Shown piece by piece: positions 42,311-49,840 of a stretch of 64,000 nucleotides of DNA. The DNA is from JBMOOG01 sp049324535. Lineage in GTDB: Bacteria > Pseudomonadota > Alphaproteobacteria > Rhodobacterales > Rhodobacteraceae. The notes under the pieces are model-generated. The model had not been told where the DNA came from. It made no database searches and was given only the letters and a program-made list of their open reading frames with translations. A program made the position numbers and the translations under genes. The stretch covers positions 620,001 through 684,000 of the forward strand of contig JBMOOG010000001.1 of assembly GCA_049324535.1 (NCBI GenBank), in the 5' to 3' direction. The first letter of the stretch is position 1. The number at the start of each line of letters is the position of its first letter.

Positions 42311-43315
42311 ATGGTCGAGATGGTGAACCGTCCCTATGCGGCGGCCTTCGAGGCCCATGCGCTGGCCAATCCCGACGTGCTCTGCCTGTCGGCCGACCTG
42401 ACCTCGTCCTGCGAGATCGACGGGTTTCGCGACCGCCACCCGGACCAGTTCCTGTCGCTCGGCATGGCCGAGCAGAACATGCTGTCCTTCGCCGGCGGGC
42501 TCGGGCTTGCCGGGTTCCGGCCCTTCCTGCATTCCTTCGGGGTCTTCCTCTATCGCCGGCCCTACGACCAGCTCATGGCCTCGATCGCCTATCCGCGCCG
42601 AAAGGTGCGGCTGATGGGGTTCCTGCCGGGGGTGACGACGCCCGGCGGCATGACCCATCAGGCGATCGAGGACATCGCGGTGATGCGCACGATCCCGAAC
42701 ATGACCGTGCTCGAGGCCGGGGATGCGACCGAGGTGGAATCGATCGTGGCGGCCGCCGATTCGGTCGATGGGCCGGTCTATTGCCGCATCCTGCGCGGAT
42801 CGGTGCCGCGCCTCTTCGACACGCCTCTGGAGATCGGGCGGATGCGGGTGCTGGCCGAAGGCACCGACGTGCTGGTGGTGACGGCGGGCATCACCACCGA
42901 AGAGGCGATCCGGGCGCGCGGCGCGCTGGACCGCGCCGGGGTCTCGGTGCGGCACCTGCACCTGAACACGCTGAAGCCCTTTGACGCGGCCGGCGTCCTG
43001 GCCCATGCCGAGGCGGTGCGCTTCGGCGTGGTGACGCTGGAAAACCATCTTGTCGCCGGCGGGATCGGGTCGATGGTGGCCGAGACGCTGGCCGAGGCGG
43101 GGCTGGCACGGCGGCTGATCCGGCTGGGGCTTCAGGACACCTATGCGCATGGTGGTTCACGCCCCTATCTCATGCGCTACTACGGCATGGATGCGCTGAG
43201 CCTCGTGCGTGCGGTCGAACGGCTGACCGGCGAGGCGACCGGCATCGACGAGGGCGCGCTCGACGCCGTGCGCATCGAGGCGGTGCATTCCGCCGTCAAG
43301 GCCGAGGCGCTCTGA
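42311..43315 (+). CDS. Transketolase, C-terminal (pyrimidine-binding) subunit
   Basis: A 334-residue protein with the pyrimidine-binding and C-terminal transketolase domains. Glu54 in SLGMAEQNM is the conserved acid that activates TPP. FHSFGVFLYRRPYDQLMASIAYPRRKVRLMG and LTLENHLVAGGIGSMVAETLAE are typical. It begins 1 base after the first-subunit stop and its stop codon abuts and overlaps the RLP start by one base. The substrate is probably not a standard pentose-phosphate-pathway ketose, since dedicated genes sit in this operon. Confidence 0.88.
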   Translation: MVEMVNRPYAAAFEAHALANPDVLCLSADLTSSCEIDGFRDRHPDQFLSLGMAEQNMLSFAGGLGLAGFRPFLHSFGVFLYRRPYDQLMASIAYPRRKVRLMGFLPGVTTPGGMTHQAIEDIAVMRTIPNMTVLEAGDATEVESIVAAADSVDGPVYCRILRGSVPRLFDTPLEIGRMRVLAEGTDVLVVTAGITTEEAIRARGALDRAGVSVRHLHLNTLKPFDAAGVLAHAEAVRFGVVTLENHLVAGGIGSMVAETLAEAGLARRLIRLGLQDTYAHGGSRPYLMRYYGMDALSLVRAVERLTGEATGIDEGALDAVRIEAVHSAVKAEAL

Positions 43316-44451
43316 TGCGCTTCGCCGTCACCTACCGCATCTTCGCCGACAGCCGGGACGAGGCGCGGGCCCGGGCCGAGGGCATCGCCCTGGAACAGAC
43401 GGTCGAGGTTCCCCGCGACGTCGTCCCCCTGGGGTTCATCGCCGACGAGATCGTCGGCCGGATCGAGGATCTGGGCCGCGAGGGCGACGGACGCTGGCGG
43501 GCCACCATCAGCTACAGCCCCGAAAGCGCCGGGCGCGAGATCACCCAGTTCCTCAACGTGGTTTTCGGCAATTCCTCGATCCAGCGCGGCATCCGCGTGA
43601 TCGGTGTCGATCCGGGGGCGACGCTTTCCGGGCGCTTTCCGGGCGCGCGGTTCGGCATCGAGGGGCTGCGCCGGCTGACCGGACGGGCGCGGGGCGGGCT
43701 GATCGCCCCGGTGCTCAAGCCGATGGGGCTGTCCGCCGACGATCTGGCGCATCTCGCCTATCTCTGCGCGCGGGGCGGGGCGGACATCGTCAAGGAGGAC
43801 CACGGGCTTGCCGATCAGCCGATGGCCCCCTTCCGCGAACGGGTCGACAAGGTCGCCGCCGCCGTCGCCCGCGCCAATGCCGAGACGGGGGGGCGGTCTC
43901 TCTACTTTCCGAACCTCGCCGGGCGCGCCGAGGAGGTCGAGGCGAACCTGCGCCATGCCGAGGCCGCCGGCGCGGGTGGCATCCTGGTCATGCCGGGACT
44001 GCTGGGATTCGGCATCGTCGAGCGCATCGCGCGCGAAGGGCGACTGCCGGTGATGACCCATCCCGCCTTCCTCGGGCCTTTTGTCCTGTCGCCCGACACC
44101 GGCATGGATCACGGGGTGATCTTCGGAACGCTTCAGCGGCTGGCCGGATCCGACATCGCGATCTTTCCGAACGTCGGCGGCCGCTTCGGCTTTTCGGTGG
44201 ACGACTGCAACCAGATCGCCGCCGCCTGCCGCGACCCGCAGGGGCCGGGCCGTCCGATCCTGCCCAGCCCCGGTGGCGGCATGAGCGTGGAGCGCGCCGC
44301 CGACATGGCGCAGATGTATGGCGAGGATGTGGCCTATCTGCTGGGCGGGAGTCTCCTGCGACTCGGCGAGCGCATCGAAGATGGCATTTCCGCCATGCGC
44401 GCGGCCCTGGACCTGGCCGATCGTTCCCGCCGCGCCGCGCAGCGGCCCTGA
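43315..44451 (+). CDS. RuBisCO-like protein (form IV)
   Basis: A 378-residue RuBisCO large-subunit homologue, shorter than carboxylases. Lys135 in APVLKPMGLS aligns with the catalytic Lys175 of RuBisCO and Lys160 in GGADIVKEDH with the carbamylated Lys201. The following metal-ligand pair is Asp162 and His163 instead of Asp and Glu. His249 in THPAFLG aligns with His294. The substitutions make CO2 fixation unlikely. Known RLPs act as enolases or isomerases in 5-methylthioribose pathways, or as transcarboxylase/hydrolases of branched sugar acids (apiose pathway). With MtnK and MtnA in the same locus, an isomerase of a ketose 1-phosphate is the preferred inference. Last gene of the operon; a hairpin follows at once. 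Confidence 0.88.
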   Translation: MRFAVTYRIFADSRDEARARAEGIALEQTVEVPRDVVPLGFIADEIVGRIEDLGREGDGRWRATISYSPESAGREITQFLNVVFGNSSIQRGIRVIGVDPGATLSGRFPGARFGIEGLRRLTGRARGGLIAPVLKPMGLSADDLAHLAYLCARGGADIVKEDHGLADQPMAPFRERVDKVAAAVARANAETGGRSLYFPNLAGRAEEVEANLRHAEAAGAGGILVMPGLLGFGIVERIAREGRLPVMTHPAFLGPFVLSPDTGMDHGVIFGTLQRLAGSDIAIFPNVGGRFGFSVDDCNQIAAACRDPQGPGRPILPSPGGGMSVERAADMAQMYGEDVAYLLGGSLLRLGERIEDGISAMRAALDLADRSRRAAQRP

Positions 44452-44471
44452 TTGCCCGAATCGTCGGGCAA
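44452..44471 (+). terminator. Hairpin at the end of the RLP operon
   Basis: TTGCCCGA and TCGGGCAA pair perfectly (8 base pairs) around a 4-base loop, starting at the base after the RLP stop codon. The U-tract is missing on the plus strand (A-rich instead), so termination may be Rho-assisted or the hairpin may protect the 3' end. Confidence 0.6.
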
Positions 44472-44788
44472 CATACTGAAAACAAAAATCAAGTTTCCCG
44501 CGTTGCGATTCGCGATTCCGCCTATCGCGCCGGATCGGTCGGCCCATGCCCCGACCGGTCGGTTCCCTGCGCGAAACAGTCGCCGGATCGGCGCGACATT
44601 CAACCTATAGTTGCAGAATAATCGCAGAATCCACAACTTGAGGTTGTCCACAAAATACCCCGACAATGCCCCTTTCCGTACAACATCGTGCCGCCTTTCG
44701 GCCTCAAGTAAGGCCCAAGGTTAATTTCAAGTAACGAATGTGGCGGTAACAAGAACCGGAACAACCAGTCAGCACAAGGACCTCCATC
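44472..44788. other. AT-rich regulatory-looking intergenic region
   Basis: This 317-base stretch has visibly lower GC than its surroundings and no credible gene. It contains a GCAGAAT direct repeat 11 bases apart (44613-44619 and 44624-44630), an ACAAC/GTTGT dyad near 44632-44647, a GGCCT/AGGCC dyad around the first of two TCAAGTAA direct repeats (44704-44711 and 44727-44734), and one TTGTCCACA sequence. It most likely holds the promoter and operators for the small gene at 44789. Confidence 0.45.
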
Positions 44789-44953
44789 ATGACCGATCTC
44801 ATTGAAAAAGCTCGTCAAGGCCGCGCCAATGCTCTCGCCGGTCTGGGGAATGGCGCCGCTGCGGGCGCTCGCCAGCGGTCTTCGATCCGCCACGAAAAGG
44901 TCACCTTCATCTCGAGCCGCGCCCGCATGCTCGGTAACGGCTTCATGGGCTGA
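44789..44953 (+). CDS. Small 54-residue protein, unknown function
   Basis: An ATG 8 bases after AAGGA opens a 54-codon frame. The product starts MTDLIEKARQGRANALAGLG, has a Gly/Ala-rich centre, then a basic segment and ends RARMLGNGFMG. It has no signal peptide or membrane span. Flanking signals support it as a real gene: the AT-rich regulatory region upstream and a 9-base-pair hairpin terminator 32 bases downstream. It could be a stand-alone small protein, a modified-peptide precursor, or a leader for the Cys/Met enzyme gene downstream. I do not recognise a family. Confidence 0.6.
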   Translation: MTDLIEKARQGRANALAGLGNGAAAGARQRSSIRHEKVTFISSRARMLGNGFMG

Positions 44954-44984
44954 ACCCCGCCTGCCAGGGTGGGGCCCACCGGAG

Positions 44985-45006
44985 GGGTGCGTGGAGACAC
45001 GCACCC
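44985..45006 (+). terminator. Rho-independent-type terminator or attenuator after the small gene
   Basis: GGGTGCGTG and CACGCACCC form a perfect 9-base-pair stem closed by a GAGA tetraloop, followed by TTCGTGCTTTCT. It separates the 54-codon gene from the PLP enzyme gene at 45080, which therefore either has its own promoter in the next 70 bases or is expressed by read-through. Confidence 0.75.
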
Positions 45007-45079
45007 TTCGTGCTTTCTGCGGGGCTTGCCGTCCGACCGGATTGCCGCGATCCATGCCGTCAGACACCGGAGGTGACCG

Positions 45080-46240
45080 ATGACCGATCCGTTCGACCGC
45101 GCCGCCCGCATCGTCACACAGGACGGCCCGCAACCCTGGGATGCGGTGGTGCCGCCGATCGTGCAGACGTCCCTGTTCACCTTCGACTGCCACGCGGCGA
45201 TGCGCGCGGCCTTCCACGGCGAAGCGCGGCGCCCCGTCTATTCGCGAACCGCCAACCCGACCGTTCAGGCCTTCGAGGCCAAGGTGGCCAAGCTGGAGGG
45301 CGCCGAGGCCGCCGTCGCCTTCGCGAGCGGGATGGGGGCGATAGCGGCCGCGGTCCTCGGCCATGTGCGCGCCGGTGACCGCGTGGTCGCGGTGCGCAGC
45401 CTCTATCCCGACGCCTACCGCCTGTTCGAGACGGTGCTCATCCGGTTCGGGGTCGCCGTCACCTACGTGGACGGGACCGATCGCGCCGAGGTCGGGCGCG
45501 CGCTCGACGGGGCACGGCTTTTCTACATCGAAAGTCCGACGAGCTGGACGATCGAGGCGCTGGACGTGCGGGCGCTGGCCGGGCTGGCACGGGCGGCCGG
45601 GGTCCTGTCCGTCATCGACAACAGCTGGGCGACGCCGGTCTTCCAGCAGCCGCTGGCGCTTGGCGTCGATCTGGTCCTGCATTCGGCGTCGAAATACCTC
45701 GGCGGACATTCGGACGTGGTCGCGGGTGTCGTCGCGGGCCGCGCCGCCCTGATCGAACCGCTGCGCGGCGAGATGCTCGCCTATCTGGGCGCGCGCCTGT
45801 CGCCGTTCGACGCCTGGCTCCTCCTGCGCGGGCTCAGGACCCTGCCGGCGCGGATGCGCGTGCACGAAGCCTCGGCGCTCGAGCTTGCGCGCCGGCTTGC
45901 GGCGCACCCGGCGGTCCTGCGCGTGCGGCATCCGGGGCTCGGCGACACCCGGCCACCCGGCCTCTCGGGAACCTCGTCGCTTTTCTCCGTCGAGTTCCGC
46001 GACGGCGTTTCGCTGGCGAGGCTCTGCGACCATCTGCGCGTCTTCCGGCTTGGCGTCAGCTGGGGTGGACATGAAAGCCTGGCCGTGCCGGGCGACATCC
46101 TCGTGTCCCAGCCGCAGGAGCCCAATCCCGCCCGGGCGTTCGGGATCAGCCCGCGGTCGCTCCGCCTGCATGTCGGCCTCGAAGGCACCGAGACGCTCTG
46201 GGCCGATCTCGACGTGGCGATCGCCGCTGCGGCCGGCTGA
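45080..46240 (+). CDS. Cys/Met-metabolism PLP enzyme, cystathionine beta-lyase type
   Basis: A 386-residue fold-type I PLP enzyme. The PLP lysine is Lys205 in HSASKYLGGHSD, Tyr54 and Arg56 lie in VYSRTANPT, and FASGMGAIAA is the phosphate-cradle loop. The closest pattern is MetC-like cystathionine beta-lyase, which splits a C-S bond, but gamma-synthase or lyase relatives cannot be separated by eye. An AGGTG ribosome-binding sequence precedes the ATG. The gene sits after the small 54-codon gene and its terminator, and before a crotonase gene. Confidence 0.85.
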   Translation: MTDPFDRAARIVTQDGPQPWDAVVPPIVQTSLFTFDCHAAMRAAFHGEARRPVYSRTANPTVQAFEAKVAKLEGAEAAVAFASGMGAIAAAVLGHVRAGDRVVAVRSLYPDAYRLFETVLIRFGVAVTYVDGTDRAEVGRALDGARLFYIESPTSWTIEALDVRALAGLARAAGVLSVIDNSWATPVFQQPLALGVDLVLHSASKYLGGHSDVVAGVVAGRAALIEPLRGEMLAYLGARLSPFDAWLLLRGLRTLPARMRVHEASALELARRLAAHPAVLRVRHPGLGDTRPPGLSGTSSLFSVEFRDGVSLARLCDHLRVFRLGVSWGGHESLAVPGDILVSQPQEPNPARAFGISPRSLRLHVGLEGTETLWADLDVAIAAAAG

Positions 46241-46301
46241 GGCGGCTGGAAGCCGCGGTCGCCAGCGGCTAGGCTGTGGCCGTTCGGCAAGGGGCGATGC
46301 G

Positions 46302-47099
46302 ATGCGGTGGATCGAGGACCTTTCTCTCGCGAATCTGGCGGTGACGATCGACGCCGAGGGCATCGCCTCGGTCGCGCTGAACCGGCCGGCCAAGCGCAAC
46401 GCGCTGGACGCGGCCACGGTCGACGAGCTGATCGCGCTCTTCGCCCGGATCCCGCGGGAAGGCGTGCGCGCCGTCGTCCTGCGCGCCGAGGGGCCGCATT
46501 TCTGCGCCGGTCTCGATCTGGTCGAACACCACCGCGAGGACCGGCGCCCCGAGGCGTTCATGCACCTCTGCCTGCGCTGGCACGAGGCGTTCAACAAGAT
46601 GGAATACGGCGGCGTGCCGATCATCGCGGCGCTGAAGGGCGCGGTGGTCGGCGGCGGGCTGGAACTGGCCGCGGCCGCGCATGTGCGGGTGGCGGACCGC
46701 GGCACCTACTTTGCCCTGCCGGAAGGGCAGCGGGGGCTGTTCACCGGCGGCGGCGCGACGATCCGGGTGGCGGACCTTGTAGGCAAGGCGCGGATGATCG
46801 ACATGATGCTGACCGGCCGCGTCTACAAGGGGGACGAGGCCGTGGCGGTCGGGCTCTGCCAGTATCTGGTCGAGGACAGCGAGTCCAAGGCGCTGGAGAT
46901 CGCCCGGGCGGCGGCGCAGAACCCGCCGCTCTCGAACTTCGCGATCTGCTCGGGCATTTCGCACATGCAGAACATGTCGGGGCTGGACGCCGCCTATGCG
47001 GAATCGGTGCTCGCCGGCATCGTCAACACCCAGCCGGACGCGCGCGGGCGGCTCGCGGCCTTCGCCGACAAGACCGCGGCGCGGGTGCGGCCTGAATGA
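46302..47099 (+). CDS. Crotonase-family enoyl-CoA hydratase, DmdD-like
   Basis: A 265-residue crotonase. HFCAGLDL (residues 66-73) and GAVVGGGLELAA form the oxyanion hole, and both catalytic acids are present: Glu121 in GGLELAA and Glu141 in LPEGQRG. As I recall, the same residue numbers are catalytic in Ruegeria DmdD, the methylthioacryloyl-CoA hydratase of DMSP breakdown, and the LPEGQRG...GGGATIRV pattern also resembles that enzyme. A feruloyl-CoA-like or general hydratase remains possible. The start at 46302 follows AAGGGG. The stop overlaps the next start (ATGA). Confidence 0.8.
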   Translation: MRWIEDLSLANLAVTIDAEGIASVALNRPAKRNALDAATVDELIALFARIPREGVRAVVLRAEGPHFCAGLDLVEHHREDRRPEAFMHLCLRWHEAFNKMEYGGVPIIAALKGAVVGGGLELAAAAHVRVADRGTYFALPEGQRGLFTGGGATIRVADLVGKARMIDMMLTGRVYKGDEAVAVGLCQYLVEDSESKALEIARAAAQNPPLSNFAICSGISHMQNMSGLDAAYAESVLAGIVNTQPDARGRLAAFADKTAARVRPE

Positions 47100-47842
47100 A
47101 GGGCCTCTTCGCGCGTCCGGCCAGCCTTGTCAGCGCGGAACCGGACCCCGAGGGCGCGCTCTGGGCGGTTGGCGACGTTCACGGATGGCTGGCGCTGGCG
47201 CAGGCCATCGAGGCGCAGGTGCGCGCGCGCGACCCCGTCGCCACCATCGTCTTTCTCGGCGACGTGATCGACCGGGGGCCGGACAGCCGCGGCATGATCG
47301 ACTGGCTGCTCGCGCCCCCGCCACCGGGGATCACCCGTCGCTGCCTCCTCGGCAATCACGAGGACATGGCGCTCCGGTTCCTGGCTCGCCCGGCCGAGGC
47401 CGCGGCCTGGCTGCGGTTCGGCGGGCGCGAGACCCTGGCGTCCTACGGCGTGACCGCGGACGCCACCGAGGAACCGCGCGCGCTGGCCTCGGCCTTTGCC
47501 GCGGCGCTGCCCGAGGAGCACCGCGCCTTCCTCGCCGGCCTGCCCGTCGGGCTGGCCATGGGCCGCTACGTGCTGACCCATGCCGGTGCCGCCGCCGAGG
47601 TGCCACTGGCGCGGCAGAACCGGGCGCAGCTGGTCTGGGAGCGCCACGCCGCGATCGCCGATCTCTTGCCCCCGCGGGACCTCGGGGACCGGATTGTGGT
47701 TCACGGCCATGTGCCGGTGCCCGGACCGTTGCGGTTGGGCTGGCGGATCAATGTCGATACCGGAGCCTATGCCTCGGGGCGGCTGACCGCGGTTCGCCTG
47801 CCGCGCGACGGCGTGCCGGAGTTCATCGACGCCACGATGTGA
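47096..47842 (+). CDS. Calcineurin-like phosphoesterase (Ser/Thr phosphatase type)
   Basis: A 248-residue metallophosphatase with the PPP motifs: GDVHG (residues 26-30), GDVIDRG, GNHE, and late histidines in THAG and VHGHVPV. It resembles bacterial PrpA/PrpE-like protein phosphatases or diadenosine tetraphosphatases. It is coupled to the crotonase gene by an ATGA overlap. Its physiological target is not evident from the context. Confidence 0.88.
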   Translation: MKGLFARPASLVSAEPDPEGALWAVGDVHGWLALAQAIEAQVRARDPVATIVFLGDVIDRGPDSRGMIDWLLAPPPPGITRRCLLGNHEDMALRFLARPAEAAAWLRFGGRETLASYGVTADATEEPRALASAFAAALPEEHRAFLAGLPVGLAMGRYVLTHAGAAAEVPLARQNRAQLVWERHAAIADLLPPRDLGDRIVVHGHVPVPGPLRLGWRINVDTGAYASGRLTAVRLPRDGVPEFIDATM

Positions 47843-47908
47843 CGCTTTCGGTCTTGCGCCCGGTGCCCGGCCGGCCGAGGGTTGCAGGGCGAACCGGACG
47901 GCCGGCCC

Positions 47909-48832
47909 ATGACTCCCCTGCGCGGCATCTTCCTGAAACTGGCCTCCGTGGCGGTGTTCACGGCCATGGCGGCGCTTATCAAGGCGACCGCCGACGCGGT
48001 GCCGCCGGGGCAGGCGGTGTTCTTCCGTTCGCTCTTCGCCGTGCCGGTCATCCTTGTCTGGCTGATCGCGACACGGGACCTGCGCGCCGGCCTTCGCACC
48101 GCGAACCCGCTCGGCCATTTCTGGCGTGCGCTGGTCGGAACCGCGGCGATGGGCTTCGGCTTTGCGGGGCTGGGGCTCCTGCCGCTGCCCGAGGTGACGG
48201 CCATCGGCTACGCGGCGCCTCTGCTGACGGTGATCTTCGCGGCCATGTTTCTGGGCGAGGAGGTCCGGGCCTTCCGCATCTTCACCGTGGCGCTCGGGAT
48301 GGCCGGCGTTCTCATCATCCTGTCGCCCCGGATGACGGCGCTGACCGGGGGCAGGCTCGACCATGCCGAGGCGCTGGGCGCGATCGTCGTTCTGGTGGGC
48401 GCGGTGTTCGCCGCTCTGGCGCAGGTCTTCGTGCGCCGGCTGGTGGTCGAGGAGAAAACCTCGACGATCGTGTTCTACTTCTCGTTGAATGCGGCGCTCC
48501 TGTCGCTGGTGACGCTGCCCTATGGCTGGGTCATCCCGGCGGCGGGCGATGCGGCGATGCTGATCCTTGCGGGGCTTCTGGGCGGGCTTGGCCAGGTGCT
48601 GCTCACCTCGTCGTATCGCCACGCCGATGCGTCGGTCATCGCGCCCTTCGAATACGCCTCGATGATCCTGTCGCTGGCAGTCGGCTACTTTGTCTTCGGC
48701 GAGGCACCGACCGCGGTCGTGCTGATCGGCGCGGCGCTGGTGGTCGCCGCCGGGATCCTTATCATCTGGCGCGAGCACCGGCTTGGGCTGAAACGCGCCG
48801 ATCAGCGCAAGTCAATGACTCCGCAGGGTTGA
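47909..48832 (+). CDS. DMT-superfamily (EamA) transporter
   Basis: A 307-residue protein with ten predicted hydrophobic segments arranged as two EamA repeats; the second repeat begins near AEALGAIVVLVGAVFAALAQV. GQVLLTSSYRHADASVIAPFEYASMI is a typical second-repeat signature. Family members export amino acids or metabolites. The start is the ATG at 47909; an in-frame TTG at 47882 would add nine residues. Substrate unknown. Confidence 0.88.
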   Translation: MTPLRGIFLKLASVAVFTAMAALIKATADAVPPGQAVFFRSLFAVPVILVWLIATRDLRAGLRTANPLGHFWRALVGTAAMGFGFAGLGLLPLPEVTAIGYAAPLLTVIFAAMFLGEEVRAFRIFTVALGMAGVLIILSPRMTALTGGRLDHAEALGAIVVLVGAVFAALAQVFVRRLVVEEKTSTIVFYFSLNAALLSLVTLPYGWVIPAAGDAAMLILAGLLGGLGQVLLTSSYRHADASVIAPFEYASMILSLAVGYFVFGEAPTAVVLIGAALVVAAGILIIWREHRLGLKRADQRKSMTPQG

Positions 48833-48904
48833 CCTGCACGGAAGGGGCCGTAATTTTGCCAGAAATACCCGATAGTTAATTCGGGAATCGGCGGGGATGT
48901 CGAA

Positions 48905-49396
48905 ATGTTCTGGCGAATGTCGCGCGCAGCTGCCGCTTGCGCGATCATGGTCGGTGGGCTCGGTCTTGGCGCGGCACGCGCCGACTGCGCGCTGCCTGCG
49001 GGGGCCGAGACCGAAATCCGGGCTCTGGCGTCCCAGATCAACGGATTCCGCGCAAGCCACGGGCTTGCCCCGCTGGAACTGGCCGGCCCGCTGATGGACA
49101 GCGCGCGCAGCCACGCCTGCACCATGGTCCGCACCGGTGTCTTCACCCACAACGGCGGCGGGGGCGCGAAGGCGCGGATGAAGCGGGCCGGTTGCCGCAC
49201 GCATTACAGCGCCGAGAACATCGCGATGGGCTTCGCATCGGGCACCAAGACGATGCAACTTTGGGTGGATTCGCCCGGACATCGCCGCATCCTGCTGATG
49301 CGGGGTATGCGCAAGATGGGTCTTGGTGTCGCGGCGCCGGTCCCGGGTCAGGGCGGCGGCCCGCGCTGGGTTCTGGACGTAGCGGCCGGCTGCTGA
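48905..49396 (+). CDS. Secreted CAP/SCP-domain protein
   Basis: A 163-residue protein with a signal peptide (about residues 1-26, hydrophobic core AAAACAIMVGGLGLGAARA) and a CAP (YkwD-like) domain: INGFRASHGLAPLELAGPLMDSARSHACTMVRTG, HNGGGG, SAENIAMGF, and WVDSPGHRRILL with the conserved His. Several Cys residues (in ADCAL, HACTM, AGCRT and the terminal GC) suggest disulfides in the periplasm. AT-rich sequence upstream is compatible with its own promoter. Function of bacterial CAP proteins is poorly known. An alternative start is the ATG at 48917. Confidence 0.85.
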   Translation: MFWRMSRAAAACAIMVGGLGLGAARADCALPAGAETEIRALASQINGFRASHGLAPLELAGPLMDSARSHACTMVRTGVFTHNGGGGAKARMKRAGCRTHYSAENIAMGFASGTKTMQLWVDSPGHRRILLMRGMRKMGLGVAAPVPGQGGGPRWVLDVAAGC

Positions 49397-49402
49397 GCCG
49401 AC

Positions 49403-49840
49403 CTAGACCTCCAGCCAGATCGTCACCGGCCCCTGGTTGACCAGAGCCACATCCATGTCCGCGCCGAATTCCCCGGTCTCGACCGGCACACCCTCGGCGC
49501 GCAGCCGCTCGGCGAAGAGCTCGTAGAGACGCCGGCCCTCGTCGGGGGCTGCCGCGGCCGAGAATCCCGGCCGGTTGCCGCGCGACGTGTCGGCGGCGAG
49601 GGTGAACTGGCTGACGACCAGGGCCGATCCGCCGATGTCCTGCACCGACCGGTTCATCTTGCCGGCCTCGTCCCGGAAGATGCGCAGCCGCGCGATCCTG
49701 GCGGCCATCTGCGCGGCCTGCGCATCGCTGTCGCCCTGCATGGCGCAGATCAGGACCAGAAGCCCGGGCCCGGATTGTCCGACGAGCCGGCCGTCGACGG
49801 TGACCCGAGCCTCGGTGACGCGCTGGACCAGCGCGCGCAT
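49403..49840 (-). CDS. dtd: D-aminoacyl-tRNA deacylase
   Basis: A 145-residue Dtd. MRALVQRVTEARVTVDG, SQFTLAAD and the C-terminal NQGPVTIWLE carry the family motifs; the gly-cis-pro GP is preserved, and Gln replaces the more common Asp before it. It hydrolyses D-aminoacyl-tRNAs in the cytoplasm. Its ATG overlaps the stop of the upstream PfkB kinase gene, so both are in one operon. Confidence 0.95.
   Translation of the reverse strand: MRALVQRVTEARVTVDGRLVGQSGPGLLVLICAMQGDSDAQAAQMAARIARLRIFRDEAGKMNRSVQDIGGSALVVSQFTLAADTSRGNRPGFSAAAAPDEGRRLYELFAERLRAEGVPVETGEFGADMDVALVNQGPVTIWLEV

Noticed and set aside
31928..44451. Assignment of the locus to the known D-apiose pathways
   Set aside because: A split transketolase or an RLP occurs in those pathways, but the apiose-specific isomerase, dehydrogenase, lactonase and kinases are absent and MtnK/MtnA are present instead. 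Kept only as an alternative for the RLP reaction.
44644..44653. DnaA-box-like TTGTCCACA in an AT-rich region
   Set aside because: It is a single site without a cluster of boxes, dnaA/dnaN/parAB or similar genes; not enough for an origin.
44334..44666. A 110-codon minus-strand frame over the RLP operon end
   Set aside because: It crosses the terminator hairpin and the RLP 3' end, has no ribosome-binding site and no motif.
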